In this document: in pieces, positions 55,551 to 64,000 of the stretch
Numbering within the stretch: position 1 is the stretch's first letter
Layout: each line of letters starts with the position of its first letter
NCBI GenBank assembly: GCA_003331305.1
Contig: QOQB01000006.1
Span: 48,754 to 112,753, forward strand
From: Flavobacteriales bacterium
GTDB taxonomy: Bacteria > Bacteroidota > Bacteroidia > Flavobacteriales > Flavobacteriaceae
Length of the DNA: 64,000 nucleotides
Direction: 5' to 3'
Program-made: the position numbers and the translations under genes
The notes under the pieces: model-generated
Database searches by the model: none
Seen by the model: the letters and a program-made list of their open reading frames with translations, nothing else
Told to the model about the DNA's origin: nothing

Positions 55551-58500
55551 TCAAAGTCCGCCTGACATAAACTGTTTGGGAGTTTTCCCGTAAAATTTCT
55601 TAAACAGGGTACTGAAATATCTCGGGTCGTTATATCCAGATTCGTAGGCAACATCACTAATTCGGATTCCCTTATTGTTTTTCAGCAGCTGTGCGGCATA
55701 ATTCATTTTGATTTGGGTGACAAAATCATTAGGTGACATGCCTGTTAACCCTTTTAATTTTCGGAATAAATTAGACCTACTTAAACCTGTTTCATCGGAT
55801 AAATTATCAATAGAAAACTTTTGGTTTGTTAGGTTGTCTTCAATAATTTTCACCACTTTTGAAAGGAAGTGTTTATCTGGAGATTTGACTACATCTTTAA
55901 GCTGTTGCTTTTCTCCGACGACTTGTTTCAATAATGCCCTAGAGTTAATGAGATTTAGTGCCATCGCATTCAATAATTTCATATTGAATGGCTTTTCCAA
56001 ATACCCGTCTGCTCCAATTTCAATTCCTTCAACCTTGTCGTCAACCTCACCCAAAGCAGATACAATAATCACAGGAATGTGACTGGTCTGAAAATTTGAT
56101 TTTATCACGCGACACATTTCTTTACCATCCATTTTTGGCATCATCACATCTGTAATAATTAAATCTGGATTTTTTGACAATGCAATCAAAAGCCCTTCTT
56201 TACCATTTTCTGCTGTAATGACTTTATATTTTGATGCTAACTCGTCCTTGATGGAATTGCGCAAATCTGCATTATCCTCGACAAGTAAGATTAGCTTTTT
56301 CTCATTGTTATTGTCAAAAACTGAAGTATCAAAATCATCATTTATGCCCATAGCAAAATCATCTGTGGCGAAATGCTCACTCCCTATTCTAAGAATAACA
56401 GAAAATTTGGATCCAATGTTTTCCTTACTAACCAACTTGATTTCACCTCCATGTAGCTCAATGATTTTTTTCGAGATCATTAAACCAATTCCTGAACCCG
56501 AAATTCCTTTATTATTAACATTCGTTCCCCGTGTAAATCTTGAAAAAATCAACTGTTGTTCTTTAGCAGGAATGCCATAACCATAATCTATAAAATCAAT
56601 CGTTATTTTATCATTTCCGCTCGTTGCATTGATTTGAATTTTCCCTCCGTCTGGGCTATACTTTATTGCATTTGAAATCAAATTATAAAAAATACGAGTG
56701 ATCATTTTTTCATCAACCCATACACTTATGTTAGCTATCGATACAGCAATATCTATTGATTTCTCGTTCAAAAGCGGCTGTACCTCTTGTACAATTCTGT
56801 CGATAACTGTTTTCAATTTAATCTGTCGGACTTCCAATTTTAGCATATTGCGTTCTGCTTTTTGAAAGTCTAATAGTTGAGTAACATACTCGTTTAAATT
56901 CTGTGTATTTTTCTGAATTAGATCGATGTTTTTTTCAAAGTTCTTCTTGCTTGTTGAAAGCTGTGAAGCCAATAATTGAATAAGCGAAACAGGTGTTCGA
57001 ATGTCATGAGCAACTTCTGTGAAAAATTTTATTTTATTTTCATTAAATTTTTGCTTCTCCTTCGTTATTCTGGCGTTGATAAATAAAATTGAAATTAAAA
57101 AACCGATAGTTATATATCCCAAAATTGCCCAGTTACTTAGCCAAAAGGGTTTGCCTATTACAAAGCGTATGTCTAACGATTTTGTGGTAATATTCCCTGC
57201 TTCATTTATGGCTTTTCCTTGTAGTATATATTTCCCTGGCTCTAGTTTTGGATAGCTAATGTTTTTCGGATTTTTCGAACTCTTAGGCACTTTATCATAT
57301 CCTTGCAATTGCCACTGATAGGTATGTACTTTTGATCCGTGATATGTGGGGACCTCAAAGTCAAAGCTTATCGAATTTTGATTGTATTCTAGATTAATTT
57401 CTTGTAAAAAATTAATATTATTTTCTTCAATGACTTCACCTGCCTCAAGACCATTGACTCGAAAATTCGTGATGTAAATGTTCGAAATATCTAATTCTTC
57501 AGGAAATTCTTCTTGATTAAAAATTACAGCTCCCAAGGGACCACCAAATGCAAGACTCCCATCATCAGATTTTGCCGTAGCACCAAATCCAAATGTTGAT
57601 ATTAATAGGCCTTCATCAACATCATATTTTCTAAACTCGTCTGTAATCGTATTGTATTTCCACAGCCCGTTATAGGTACTCAGCCACAAGTGTTCATTGT
57701 TGTCTTTTTGAATTGAATAAATCGTTCCAAGGGAGTAATCAATTGATTTTTGAATTGTACTCAGCTGTTGGCTAACCAAATCAAACGTTAACAAACCCCG
57801 CTTGTTTCCAATCCATATACAGCGGTTTATTTCGTCATAAAACAACGCGTGTATTTGATTGAGCTCTCTTAATTGATTTCCGTCAATTCGTTTAATGGTT
57901 TGTGTCTCTTTATTAATTTCATAGAAGCCGTTTGGCGACCCCACATAAATTGTGTTTTTTTCCCCTTTAATAATAGTCCTTGCATTTCCAGTTACATAGT
58001 TTTTGACTAAAACACCCTTTTCAAAGTGCTTTACTGGACCGTCAAATCCGCCAATCCACAATTCATCACCATCTACGTAAGTTGTGAAAACCATCCTTGA
58101 TTTCTTTTGGTTTTCCTGTAATCGGAGTCGTTCAACTTTTCCAGTTGCAGGATCAAAAAGAACCATTCCTTCTCCATACACACTCAGCAACAAACGTGAG
58201 CCATAGGGGTTAATCGTTAAAACGGCGCGCTTGGATAGCAATGGGTGGGAATTATAGTTTATCCATTTCCCGCTTGGAAGAAGCACACTGACTCCATTTT
58301 CAGTTCCAAACCAAGTCCGCTTTCCTTTACAAAAATAAATTGAACGAATGTTATTATTCGAAATGCTATTTTGAGCATATGGCACATAATTGATATGCGT
58401 AAATGGATTGCCGTTCGGATAAATTAAATCAATGCCCAACTCGCGTAAACCAAGCCAATACACATTGGTTTCATCAACAAAAATTTCGTATATACTGTTT

Positions 58501-59363
58501 TGGCGTAACGATTCTAGTTTGTCAGGGTCATGTATTACATTATTTACAACCTCAAAGTCCTGGCTAACAACAAATAAACCAGTACCCTCAACAGCTATTA
58601 AAGCTTGGTTGAATTTATCAAAAGTGATAGATCGAATCGTCTGAACATTGGTTTTTGTTTCTGGCAGATTTAGCTTTTTAGCCTTATCATTTGAGATTAC
58701 GAATACGCCTTTTTGATATGTACCAGCCCAAATTTGATTATTAAAGTCAAGCGCAAAATCTAAAATCTCAATGCCTTTTAATAGTGTTTTATGATATGTA
58801 AGTTCAGTATGTTCTTCATCTAAGTTATATACATTGATTCCTTTGGTAGAAGCAACATAGACTTTTGTTTCTTTGACTAAAATTTTTCTGTTGAATAAGC
58901 TTTGCACATGCAGAACCTTACTTATTTTCTTTGTCTTAAGATTAAAAAGCAACATTCCCTCCTGCAGTCCAATCAACAGTGTTTCATCATCGATCGCAGT
59001 AAAGCACAAAACAGGAGATTTCACAATTCGCTCGAGAAGGCTTAACTGATCGCGTTTGTAATCGTACTCTAAAATATTACCATTTGAGGCAAGAGCAAAA
59101 AAGCCATAAGCAGTTGAAAGCAAATCAACAATTCCCTTATTGGATGAGGAGGTATCATACGCCTTAAATTCAGTCCCAGAATACCTGCTAAGCCCTTGTG
59201 AAGTTCCAATCCATACATACCCTAAGCTGTCTTTTGAAAGCACACGAACAGCGCCACTTTCGACGCCTTCGTATGCACCGAGATGTATAATTTGCTGAGA
59301 AAGTAAAAGGCTTGGAATAAATACAAGAAAATTAAACCAAAACCTGAAAAACCACTGTGTCAT
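55551..59363 (-). CDS. Hybrid two-component system regulator of the polysaccharide locus
   Basis: This 1270-residue single-chain sensor-regulator has: signal peptide (to about 23); periplasmic Reg_prop beta-propeller repeats (about 25-620, many WIGT/GL-type repeats such as WIGTSQGLSRY, WFGTENGVSVL); a Y_Y_Y domain (625-735); a membrane helix (about 743-763); histidine kinase with His 786 (VAHDIRTP) and ATPase boxes NLISNAIKYS and GSGIGLMISKK; receiver with Asp 1072 (ITDVMMPKMDG); and an AraC-type DNA-binding tail (1175-1270, SRSNLFRKLKGLTGMSP). Such proteins bind oligosaccharide and switch on their locus. All catalytic residues are present. Confidence 0.95.
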   Translation of the reverse strand: MTQWFFRFWFNFLVFIPSLLLSQQIIHLGAYEGVESGAVRVLSKDSLGYVWIGTSQGLSRYSGTEFKAYDTSSSNKGIVDLLSTAYGFFALASNGNILEYDYKRDQLSLLERIVKSPVLCFTAIDDETLLIGLQEGMLLFNLKTKKISKVLHVQSLFNRKILVKETKVYVASTKGINVYNLDEEHTELTYHKTLLKGIEILDFALDFNNQIWAGTYQKGVFVISNDKAKKLNLPETKTNVQTIRSITFDKFNQALIAVEGTGLFVVSQDFEVVNNVIHDPDKLESLRQNSIYEIFVDETNVYWLGLRELGIDLIYPNGNPFTHINYVPYAQNSISNNNIRSIYFCKGKRTWFGTENGVSVLLPSGKWINYNSHPLLSKRAVLTINPYGSRLLLSVYGEGMVLFDPATGKVERLRLQENQKKSRMVFTTYVDGDELWIGGFDGPVKHFEKGVLVKNYVTGNARTIIKGEKNTIYVGSPNGFYEINKETQTIKRIDGNQLRELNQIHALFYDEINRCIWIGNKRGLLTFDLVSQQLSTIQKSIDYSLGTIYSIQKDNNEHLWLSTYNGLWKYNTITDEFRKYDVDEGLLISTFGFGATAKSDDGSLAFGGPLGAVIFNQEEFPEELDISNIYITNFRVNGLEAGEVIEENNINFLQEINLEYNQNSISFDFEVPTYHGSKVHTYQWQLQGYDKVPKSSKNPKNISYPKLEPGKYILQGKAINEAGNITTKSLDIRFVIGKPFWLSNWAILGYITIGFLISILFINARITKEKQKFNENKIKFFTEVAHDIRTPVSLIQLLASQLSTSKKNFEKNIDLIQKNTQNLNEYVTQLLDFQKAERNMLKLEVRQIKLKTVIDRIVQEVQPLLNEKSIDIAVSIANISVWVDEKMITRIFYNLISNAIKYSPDGGKIQINATSGNDKITIDFIDYGYGIPAKEQQLIFSRFTRGTNVNNKGISGSGIGLMISKKIIELHGGEIKLVSKENIGSKFSVILRIGSEHFATDDFAMGINDDFDTSVFDNNNEKKLILLVEDNADLRNSIKDELASKYKVITAENGKEGLLIALSKNPDLIITDVMMPKMDGKEMCRVIKSNFQTSHIPVIIVSALGEVDDKVEGIEIGADGYLEKPFNMKLLNAMALNLINSRALLKQVVGEKQQLKDVVKSPDKHFLSKVVKIIEDNLTNQKFSIDNLSDETGLSRSNLFRKLKGLTGMSPNDFVTQIKMNYAAQLLKNNKGIRISDVAYESGYNDPRYFSTLFKKFYGKTPKQFMSGGL

Positions 59364-59430
59364 TTTTATTCTTCCTTTTTTAATTTACAATTTTTAATGG
59401 CATTTTATGCATTTCGAATAAAAAACTTTG

Positions 59431-60957
59431 TCAATCTACATGATCTTTTGATTTATTTGCGCGAATAACTTGACGTAGCCACCAGTCTCTATCAGGGTTG
59501 TATTTATATTTCTTTTTTAATTCTTCAGCTATGTTTCTAAGCCTGTTTTCAGTGTCTTTGTGTTTTGGGGAATTGATAAGATTCACCATTTCACCTGGAT
59601 CCTTTTTAAGGTCGTATAATTCGTCTATATCATTTTTGATAAAATTGTCAATGAGTTTATATTCATCAGTCCGTACCGCAATTTGATTTGGACCTGCATA
59701 AGGCCAATATGTATCAAGATAGTACTCAAATAAAACAGCCTCTCGCCAGTCTTTTTCTTTTTTACCTTCTAATAGCCTAAGCATGGATTCCCCTTGCATA
59801 TATGCTGGAATTTGAAGGTTTGCAAAGTCTAAAATTGTTGGCGCAAGGTCAATATTAAGACACTGCTCGCTGATTTTAGTCCCTGCCTTAATGCGCTCTG
59901 GATATCTTATAATCATTGGAACACGCATGGAACTTTCATAAGCTAATCGCTTATCTAAAAAAGTGTGCTCACCCATAAAATAGCCGTTATCACTGCTGTA
60001 AATAATCACCGTGTTTTCCAATTCGCCCATTTTTTCTAAGGTCTCTAGCACTTTCCCGAGCGACTCATCAATGGCAAGTAGACATCGTAACAATTGCATG
60101 TTGCGATCGTAGTTAATGGGCCAGTCTTTTTCGGGTAAAGCATCAGGGATAGGAAGGTGTTTTTTCCACTCAAAACCAAATGTTTTCTTCCGTTGCCACA
60201 ACGGTTTTCCTTTAAAGGTTTCTTTATGTGTGTCGTAAGGAGGCGTTGGGAGTTCAAAATCCGTATAAAAATTTTCGTGCCTTGGTGCTGGTAAATGCGG
60301 TTGATGTACAGCCTTGTGCCAAAGATTTAAACTAAAGGGTTTGTCAAGATCACGATCTTCTTCTAACCATGCAATGGCTTTATCCGTAAGAATATCTGTC
60401 ATATACCCTTCCATTCGATATTCCTCCCCATTATCGTTCACCGTTGGGTTAAAATATTTCCCCTGTCCAATAAAGCTAAACCAGTAATCAAACCCAGGGC
60501 GAATGTGCTTTTTACCCTTAAAATGTGCCATATGTATTTTCCCAACATGAGCAGTCTGATATCCTGCCTCTTGCAAATGAGAATTATAAGGGGCGAACTT
60601 GTCCCAATTGGGGTCTACAGAACGGTTATTTTGATTAACGCCGTGAATATGTGGATAGGTTCCCGTCAAAAAACTTGCGCGTGAAGGAGAACATATTGAT
60701 TGAGTTACAAAAAAATTCTCCATAACTGCACCCTCTTCAGAAAGCCGATCCATATTGGGTGTTTTGAGAAATGGATAACGATTGCTGAAACCTACTGCAT
60801 CAAATGGTTGGTCATCAACTAAGACAAATAAAAAGTTTGGTCTTTTCTGTACTTCTGTTTTAGTTTCTGTTTGGGCATTAACCGTTAAGCCAGCTAAAAA
60901 AAAAGCAGACAACAATAACTTAACTAAATCCTTCAAATTCGCTTGTTTAAAAAACAA
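59431..60957 (-). CDS. Secreted sulfatase (family S1)
   Basis: This 508-residue protein has a signal peptide (LVKLLLSAFFLAGLTVNAQ), FLFVLVDDQPFDAVGF for metal, and the formylglycine Cys 89 in CSPSRASFLTGTYPHIHGVN. HVGKIHMAHF, YSSDNGYFMGEHTFLDKR and the C-terminal EYYLDTYWPY segment resemble N-acetylglucosamine-6-sulfatase-like members, so an amino-sugar or galactan sulfate is possible; the subfamily is not settled. No ATG is available: the frame opens with TTG at 60957 (or TTG at 60936) after an in-frame stop. It lies 68 bp upstream of the sensor gene on the same strand. Confidence 0.9.
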   Translation of the reverse strand: MFFKQANLKDLVKLLLSAFFLAGLTVNAQTETKTEVQKRPNFLFVLVDDQPFDAVGFSNRYPFLKTPNMDRLSEEGAVMENFFVTQSICSPSRASFLTGTYPHIHGVNQNNRSVDPNWDKFAPYNSHLQEAGYQTAHVGKIHMAHFKGKKHIRPGFDYWFSFIGQGKYFNPTVNDNGEEYRMEGYMTDILTDKAIAWLEEDRDLDKPFSLNLWHKAVHQPHLPAPRHENFYTDFELPTPPYDTHKETFKGKPLWQRKKTFGFEWKKHLPIPDALPEKDWPINYDRNMQLLRCLLAIDESLGKVLETLEKMGELENTVIIYSSDNGYFMGEHTFLDKRLAYESSMRVPMIIRYPERIKAGTKISEQCLNIDLAPTILDFANLQIPAYMQGESMLRLLEGKKEKDWREAVLFEYYLDTYWPYAGPNQIAVRTDEYKLIDNFIKNDIDELYDLKKDPGEMVNLINSPKHKDTENRLRNIAEELKKKYKYNPDRDWWLRQVIRANKSKDHVD

Positions 60958-61048
60958 AATAGCTGATATTTAAAGTAAAACATGTTTTTTAAATGGTCAT
61001 TTTATTCAAGATAGTGTTCATTAAATAGTATGGAAGTAGATTTTTTAA

Positions 61049-61393
61049 AAGGGGGCCCGAGATGTCATTGATTTTTCTGTTCATGAAAGCTATAAAACAC
61101 TATACGATAAGAAGCGAAACACCTTTAACCAACTGATACATACCGATTATTTTAAGTCAAACATCCTTACAATCGATAAAAGCATAAAAAAGGACTACTC
61201 AGATATAGACTTTTTTGTGATCTATATATGTACAGAAGGTGCTCTAGAACTTACAACAAGCCAGGGTGCTTACTCAATGAAAAAAGGAGAGACTTTGTTG
61301 TTACCAGCCTGTGTGAATCATGTTGTGTTGGAACCAGAACAACAGAGCGAGCTTTTCAAAGCGGAGCTTTTTCAATGGTTAACTCAAGTATAG
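61049..61393 (+). pseudogene. manA: Mannose-6-phosphate isomerase, C-terminal fragment
   Basis: An open frame without a start codon encodes DVIDFSVHESYKTLYDKK, DIDFFVIYICTEGALELT and YSMKKGETLLLPACVNHVVL. These match the C-terminal cupin part of type I mannose-6-phosphate isomerase as found in Bacteroidota. Full enzymes are about 320 residues; the first 210, with the zinc site, are absent. The 5' break lies near 61049-61060, at a GGGGGCCC block. It is therefore dead. Its presence in the locus hints that mannose-type sugars were once handled here. Confidence 0.75.
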
Positions 61394-61435
61394 AACTGCC
61401 AAGTGTTGGATTTTCACTTTTGAACTGTATTTTTT

Positions 61436-61462
61436 TTAAAACTGCCCAGGAAGCAGTTTTAA
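61436..61462 (+). terminator. Terminator-like hairpin after the manA fragment
   Basis: TTAAAACTGC (61436-61445) pairs perfectly with GCAGTTTTAA (61453-61462) over a seven-base loop. A T-run begins seven bases later (and an A-run on the other strand precedes it). It plausibly ended the former manA transcript. Confidence 0.5.
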
Positions 61463-61531
61463 GCACAATTTTTTTTGTTGTTTTAATTGGCTTATATTAT
61501 AGCCAATACATCATTTATCCGATTCCTGACA

Positions 61532-62239
61532 ATGAAAAATATTCAACTTTTGGTTTTTATCTTTTTAGTAGGCACCCTGTCGTTAATGGCACAAGAACCC
61601 AATAACTTATATCCATTAGAAGCTAAAATCAAATATCACACAGATTGGACGAAAAACCATTATATAGTGCGTTTAAATGAATTTAGTTCTGATCCAGCCA
61701 AAGAAGGCGATATCATTTTCATCGGAGACAGTATTACAGAGGGGGGTAAAGCATGGTCTTCCAAGTTTAATAGAAATGACATAAAAAACAGGGGAATCAG
61801 TGGCGATGTAACTGATGGCGTTATTACTAGGCTTGGTGAAATATTTTATTTCAAACCAAAAGCCGTTTTTATCATGATAGGTGTTAATGACCTTTTCAAT
61901 CTGCATTATCAGAAAGAAATCCCTTCGCCTGAATATGTCGGAAATAATGTGTTGACTATCATTGAGCAGATAAACGAAAAATCACCAAAAACGGAGGTCT
62001 ATCTCCAAACGCTGTTACCCACACATGAAGACTTTATGAATGAAAATATTTTAAAAGTGAATACCATGCTAAGACAGCAGAAAGGTGCGCGCAATTATAT
62101 ACTGATTGACCTAAACGCATCTTTTAAAAATGAAAATGGTTTTTTAAAGAAAGAATTCACCTATGATGGTGTTCATCTCAACGAAAAAGGCTACAACCAT
62201 TGGGTTGAAATACTTAAGCCAATTATCTCATCTATTTAG
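61532..62239 (+). CDS. Secreted SGNH/GDSL hydrolase, probable carbohydrate esterase
   Basis: This protein of 235 residues starts at 61532 with a signal peptide (LLVFIFLVGTLSLMAQ). The SGNH residues are complete: Ser 67 in FIGDSITEGG, Gly 91 in NRGISGDV, Asn 119 in IGVNDLF, and the Asp 212-His 215 pair in YDGVHLNEKGY. The family includes acetyl-ester hydrolases acting on polysaccharides, so removal of acetyl groups from the target glycan is inferred from its place between sulfatases and SusC. An upstream start at 61487 lies in frame but would bury the signal peptide. Confidence 0.9.
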   Translation: MKNIQLLVFIFLVGTLSLMAQEPNNLYPLEAKIKYHTDWTKNHYIVRLNEFSSDPAKEGDIIFIGDSITEGGKAWSSKFNRNDIKNRGISGDVTDGVITRLGEIFYFKPKAVFIMIGVNDLFNLHYQKEIPSPEYVGNNVLTIIEQINEKSPKTEVYLQTLLPTHEDFMNENILKVNTMLRQQKGARNYILIDLNASFKNENGFLKKEFTYDGVHLNEKGYNHWVEILKPIISSI

Positions 62240-62441
62240 TGCGCCAATACAGTTTAGACTTCAAAGACTACTCGAGGGGTTAAAACGATACTGTTTGTCA
62301 AATTAAAAAAATATCATAATAAATTTTACAAAGTTATCAACACTACAACGTTTTCGTAATCAATTTCAAAATTTAATATTAAAATTTAATTAAATTAGCA
62401 AATGAAGAAGTGTGTTTTTAACAATAAATTAAATTCTGACT

Positions 62442-64000
62442 ATGAAATATAAATTATTAGTTTTTTTCATTTTATATGTTGGATTCAATGCTTTTAGTCA
62501 GGACTTAAGAGGTACTGTTCTAATCGGTAGTGATCCTTTACCAGGCGTAAACGTCATTAATTTAACCAATGGTAAAGGAACACTCACCAATTTTGATGGT
62601 AATTTTATTCTCACTAATGTTTCTCAAGGAGATGAAATTGAATTCAGTTACATTGGGTTTGAAAGCCAAAAGATTACATATGATGGACAAACCAACATTT
62701 CCGTTGTATTAAACGAATCAAGTGAACAACTCGATGAAGTTTATGTTACAGGATATGGTTCTCAAATTCGAAAAAATTTATCAAGTGTTATTTCTAAGGT
62801 AGATGGGGATCTTTTAGCAAACACCCCAGTACCCTCTTTTGAAGGCGCGCTGCAAGGTAGAGTTGCCGGAGTTCAAATAACTAGTGGAAGCGGTATGTCT
62901 GGATCTTCGGTAAAAGTTAGAATTAGGGGGACTGGATCCGTTCTTGCAAATGCAGATCCTCTGTATGTTATTGACGGAGTCGTCGTTCCTTCTGGAGGAT
63001 ATGACCAAAATTCATATGACCCACAAGGAGATAATTACCCCGCTGGAGCTATTGCTTTCCAAGATGTCGACACGAATGTTTTATCTACTATAAACCCAAA
63101 TGATATTGAGTCAATTGAAGTTCTTAAGGATGCATCAGCAACTGCTATTTATGGTTCAAGAGGAGCAAATGGAGTTATTCTTATTACCACCAAAAAAGGA
63201 AGTTACAACGGCAAAACTGTTGTAGAGGCAAACTTTGACTACGGTATTTCTGAGGCGACAAGAAAATTAGATTTGGTCAATGCTGAAGAATATTTAATGC
63301 TAGCTCAAGAAGCCTGGTACAACTCTGGAAATAATCCAATTGATTTTTGGAGTAATAGTGGCATTTTACAAGACGGTCTTACAAAAGAAGAAGCTTTAAC
63401 AAACAATACTAATTGGCAGGATCAAGGATTAAGAACGGGATTCTCAAATAAAATGAATTTGAGTATTTCAGGTGGTGCTGATTCTACACGCTTTTTTGCT
63501 AGTTTCAATGCTCTCGAGGAAGAATCAATTTTTGTTGGTAACGAGTATATGAGTCTTGCTACAAGACTAAATTTGGATCATAAAATAAATGACAAGTTAA
63601 AGTTATCTATTAACTCGTCATTCACATCTGTTGATAATTCTCCAGTTCCGTCTCAAAACGGAATCGGAAGAGCCATGGACATGATTCCTCTTTGGCCGGT
63701 GTATAAAGCAGATGGCTCATATTTTTATCCAGAGCGTAATCCAACAGCAAATTTAGAGCTTTGGGAGCAACAAAGGCTAAACAAATCCTTTATTGGAAAC
63801 TGGTCATTAGAGTACGAATTTATAGACAACTTTAAATTTATTACGGACTTTGGCTACAATTTCGTTTCTACTGAAAACAAACAATATAGAGACGGGCTGT
63901 TAGATCCTACAGGTGAAACTTTTGCCATGCAGCGAAAAGTTAATAAATCCGCATCGACGTTTAAGAATTTAATCAATTACACCAATATTTTTGGAGATCA
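62442..64000 (+). CDS. SusC-family TonB-linked outer-membrane receptor, N-terminal part
   Basis: The first 519 codons are in the window; the gene runs off the right edge (family length about 1000). It has a signal peptide (LLVFFILYVGFNAFSQ), a carboxypeptidase-like regulatory domain (about 22-100, with GVNVINLTNGKGTLTNFDG), the SusC plug with LQGRVAGVQITSGSG, VRIRGTGSV and PLYVIDGVVVPSGG, and the signature IESIEVLKDASATAIYGSRG followed by ANGVILITTKKG. With a SusD partner it imports oligosaccharides. SusD normally follows and is presumably outside. The 202 bp upstream are AT-rich with no promoter that I can name. Confidence 0.95.
   Translation, partial: MKYKLLVFFILYVGFNAFSQDLRGTVLIGSDPLPGVNVINLTNGKGTLTNFDGNFILTNVSQGDEIEFSYIGFESQKITYDGQTNISVVLNESSEQLDEVYVTGYGSQIRKNLSSVISKVDGDLLANTPVPSFEGALQGRVAGVQITSGSGMSGSSVKVRIRGTGSVLANADPLYVIDGVVVPSGGYDQNSYDPQGDNYPAGAIAFQDVDTNVLSTINPNDIESIEVLKDASATAIYGSRGANGVILITTKKGSYNGKTVVEANFDYGISEATRKLDLVNAEEYLMLAQEAWYNSGNNPIDFWSNSGILQDGLTKEEALTNNTNWQDQGLRTGFSNKMNLSISGGADSTRFFASFNALEEESIFVGNEYMSLATRLNLDHKINDKLKLSINSSFTSVDNSPVPSQNGIGRAMDMIPLWPVYKADGSYFYPERNPTANLELWEQQRLNKSFIGNWSLEYEFIDNFKFITDFGYNFVSTENKQYRDGLLDPTGETFAMQRKVNKSASTFKNLINYTNIFGD

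Noticed and set aside
61228..61605. Plus-strand frame of 125 codons overlapping the manA fragment and the esterase start
   Set aside because: It is in a different phase from both recognisable proteins and has no protein-like features.
62370..62400. AT-only inverted repeat before susC (AAATTTAAT/ATTAAAATTT)
   Set aside because: It is made only of A and T in an AT-rich spacer, so symmetry is not significant; no terminator or operator can be argued.

Overview
This is 64 kb of chromosome from a member of the Bacteroidota, most likely a marine or alga-associated Flavobacteriaceae. The evidence is the gliding genes gldB-gldC, a GLPGLI/outer-membrane-barrel pair, a type IX secretion sorting domain, a hybrid two-component system and a SusC receptor, promoters of the Bacteroidota type (TTG, about 19 nt, TAnnTTTG), and a division/cell-wall cluster with MraZ-RsmH-FtsL-FtsI-MurE-MraY-MurD-FtsW-MurG-MurC-FtsQ-FtsA-FtsZ order.

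1-13.5 kb is mostly housekeeping. It holds partial fabD, a 2TM-domain/dihydrofolate reductase fusion, thyA, a nucleoside transporter, a bifunctional nuclease, etfAB, pdhB, a membrane pyrophosphatase, a deoxynucleoside kinase, and a GLPGLI protein paired with an outer-membrane receptor. A perfect 22-bp palindrome lies between the divergent etfB and pdhB promoters.

13.5-18.2 kb is a methionine operon (metK, metY, metX, osmC) headed by a SAM-II riboswitch. It ends in a deletion scar where a metZ 5' fragment meets a convergent ParD antitoxin fragment. 18.2-22.9 kb carries a DUF6428-type protein, then a Tyr/Phe-rich leader peptide with an attenuator in front of pheA-aminotransferase-tyrA-aroG/chorismate mutase. 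Riboswitch and attenuator are two different RNA controls on neighbouring amino-acid operons.

23-35.4 kb holds rsgA, dtd, a MazG-type hydrolase, aroA, queA, rlmN, a polyprenyl synthase, a DnaG primase without zinc ligands, a response regulator with Glu in place of the phospho-acceptor Asp, nadE, gldB, gldC, engB and a hydrolase. 35.5-51.0 kb is the dcw cluster, preceded by four MraZ-box repeats and followed by a yqeY-like gene and tRNA-Arg(UCG).

From 51.1 kb onward the content is accessory. Just past the tRNA is what looks like a decayed tRNA copy, then a polysaccharide utilisation locus: three family-S1 sulfatases, small secreted proteins (one frameshifted, with a sorting domain), a hybrid two-component regulator, a fragment of mannose-6-phosphate isomerase, an SGNH esterase and a SusC receptor running off the window. 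The locus appears aimed at a sulfated, perhaps acetylated, glycan. No glycoside hydrolase or SusD is visible here; they may lie beyond the right edge.
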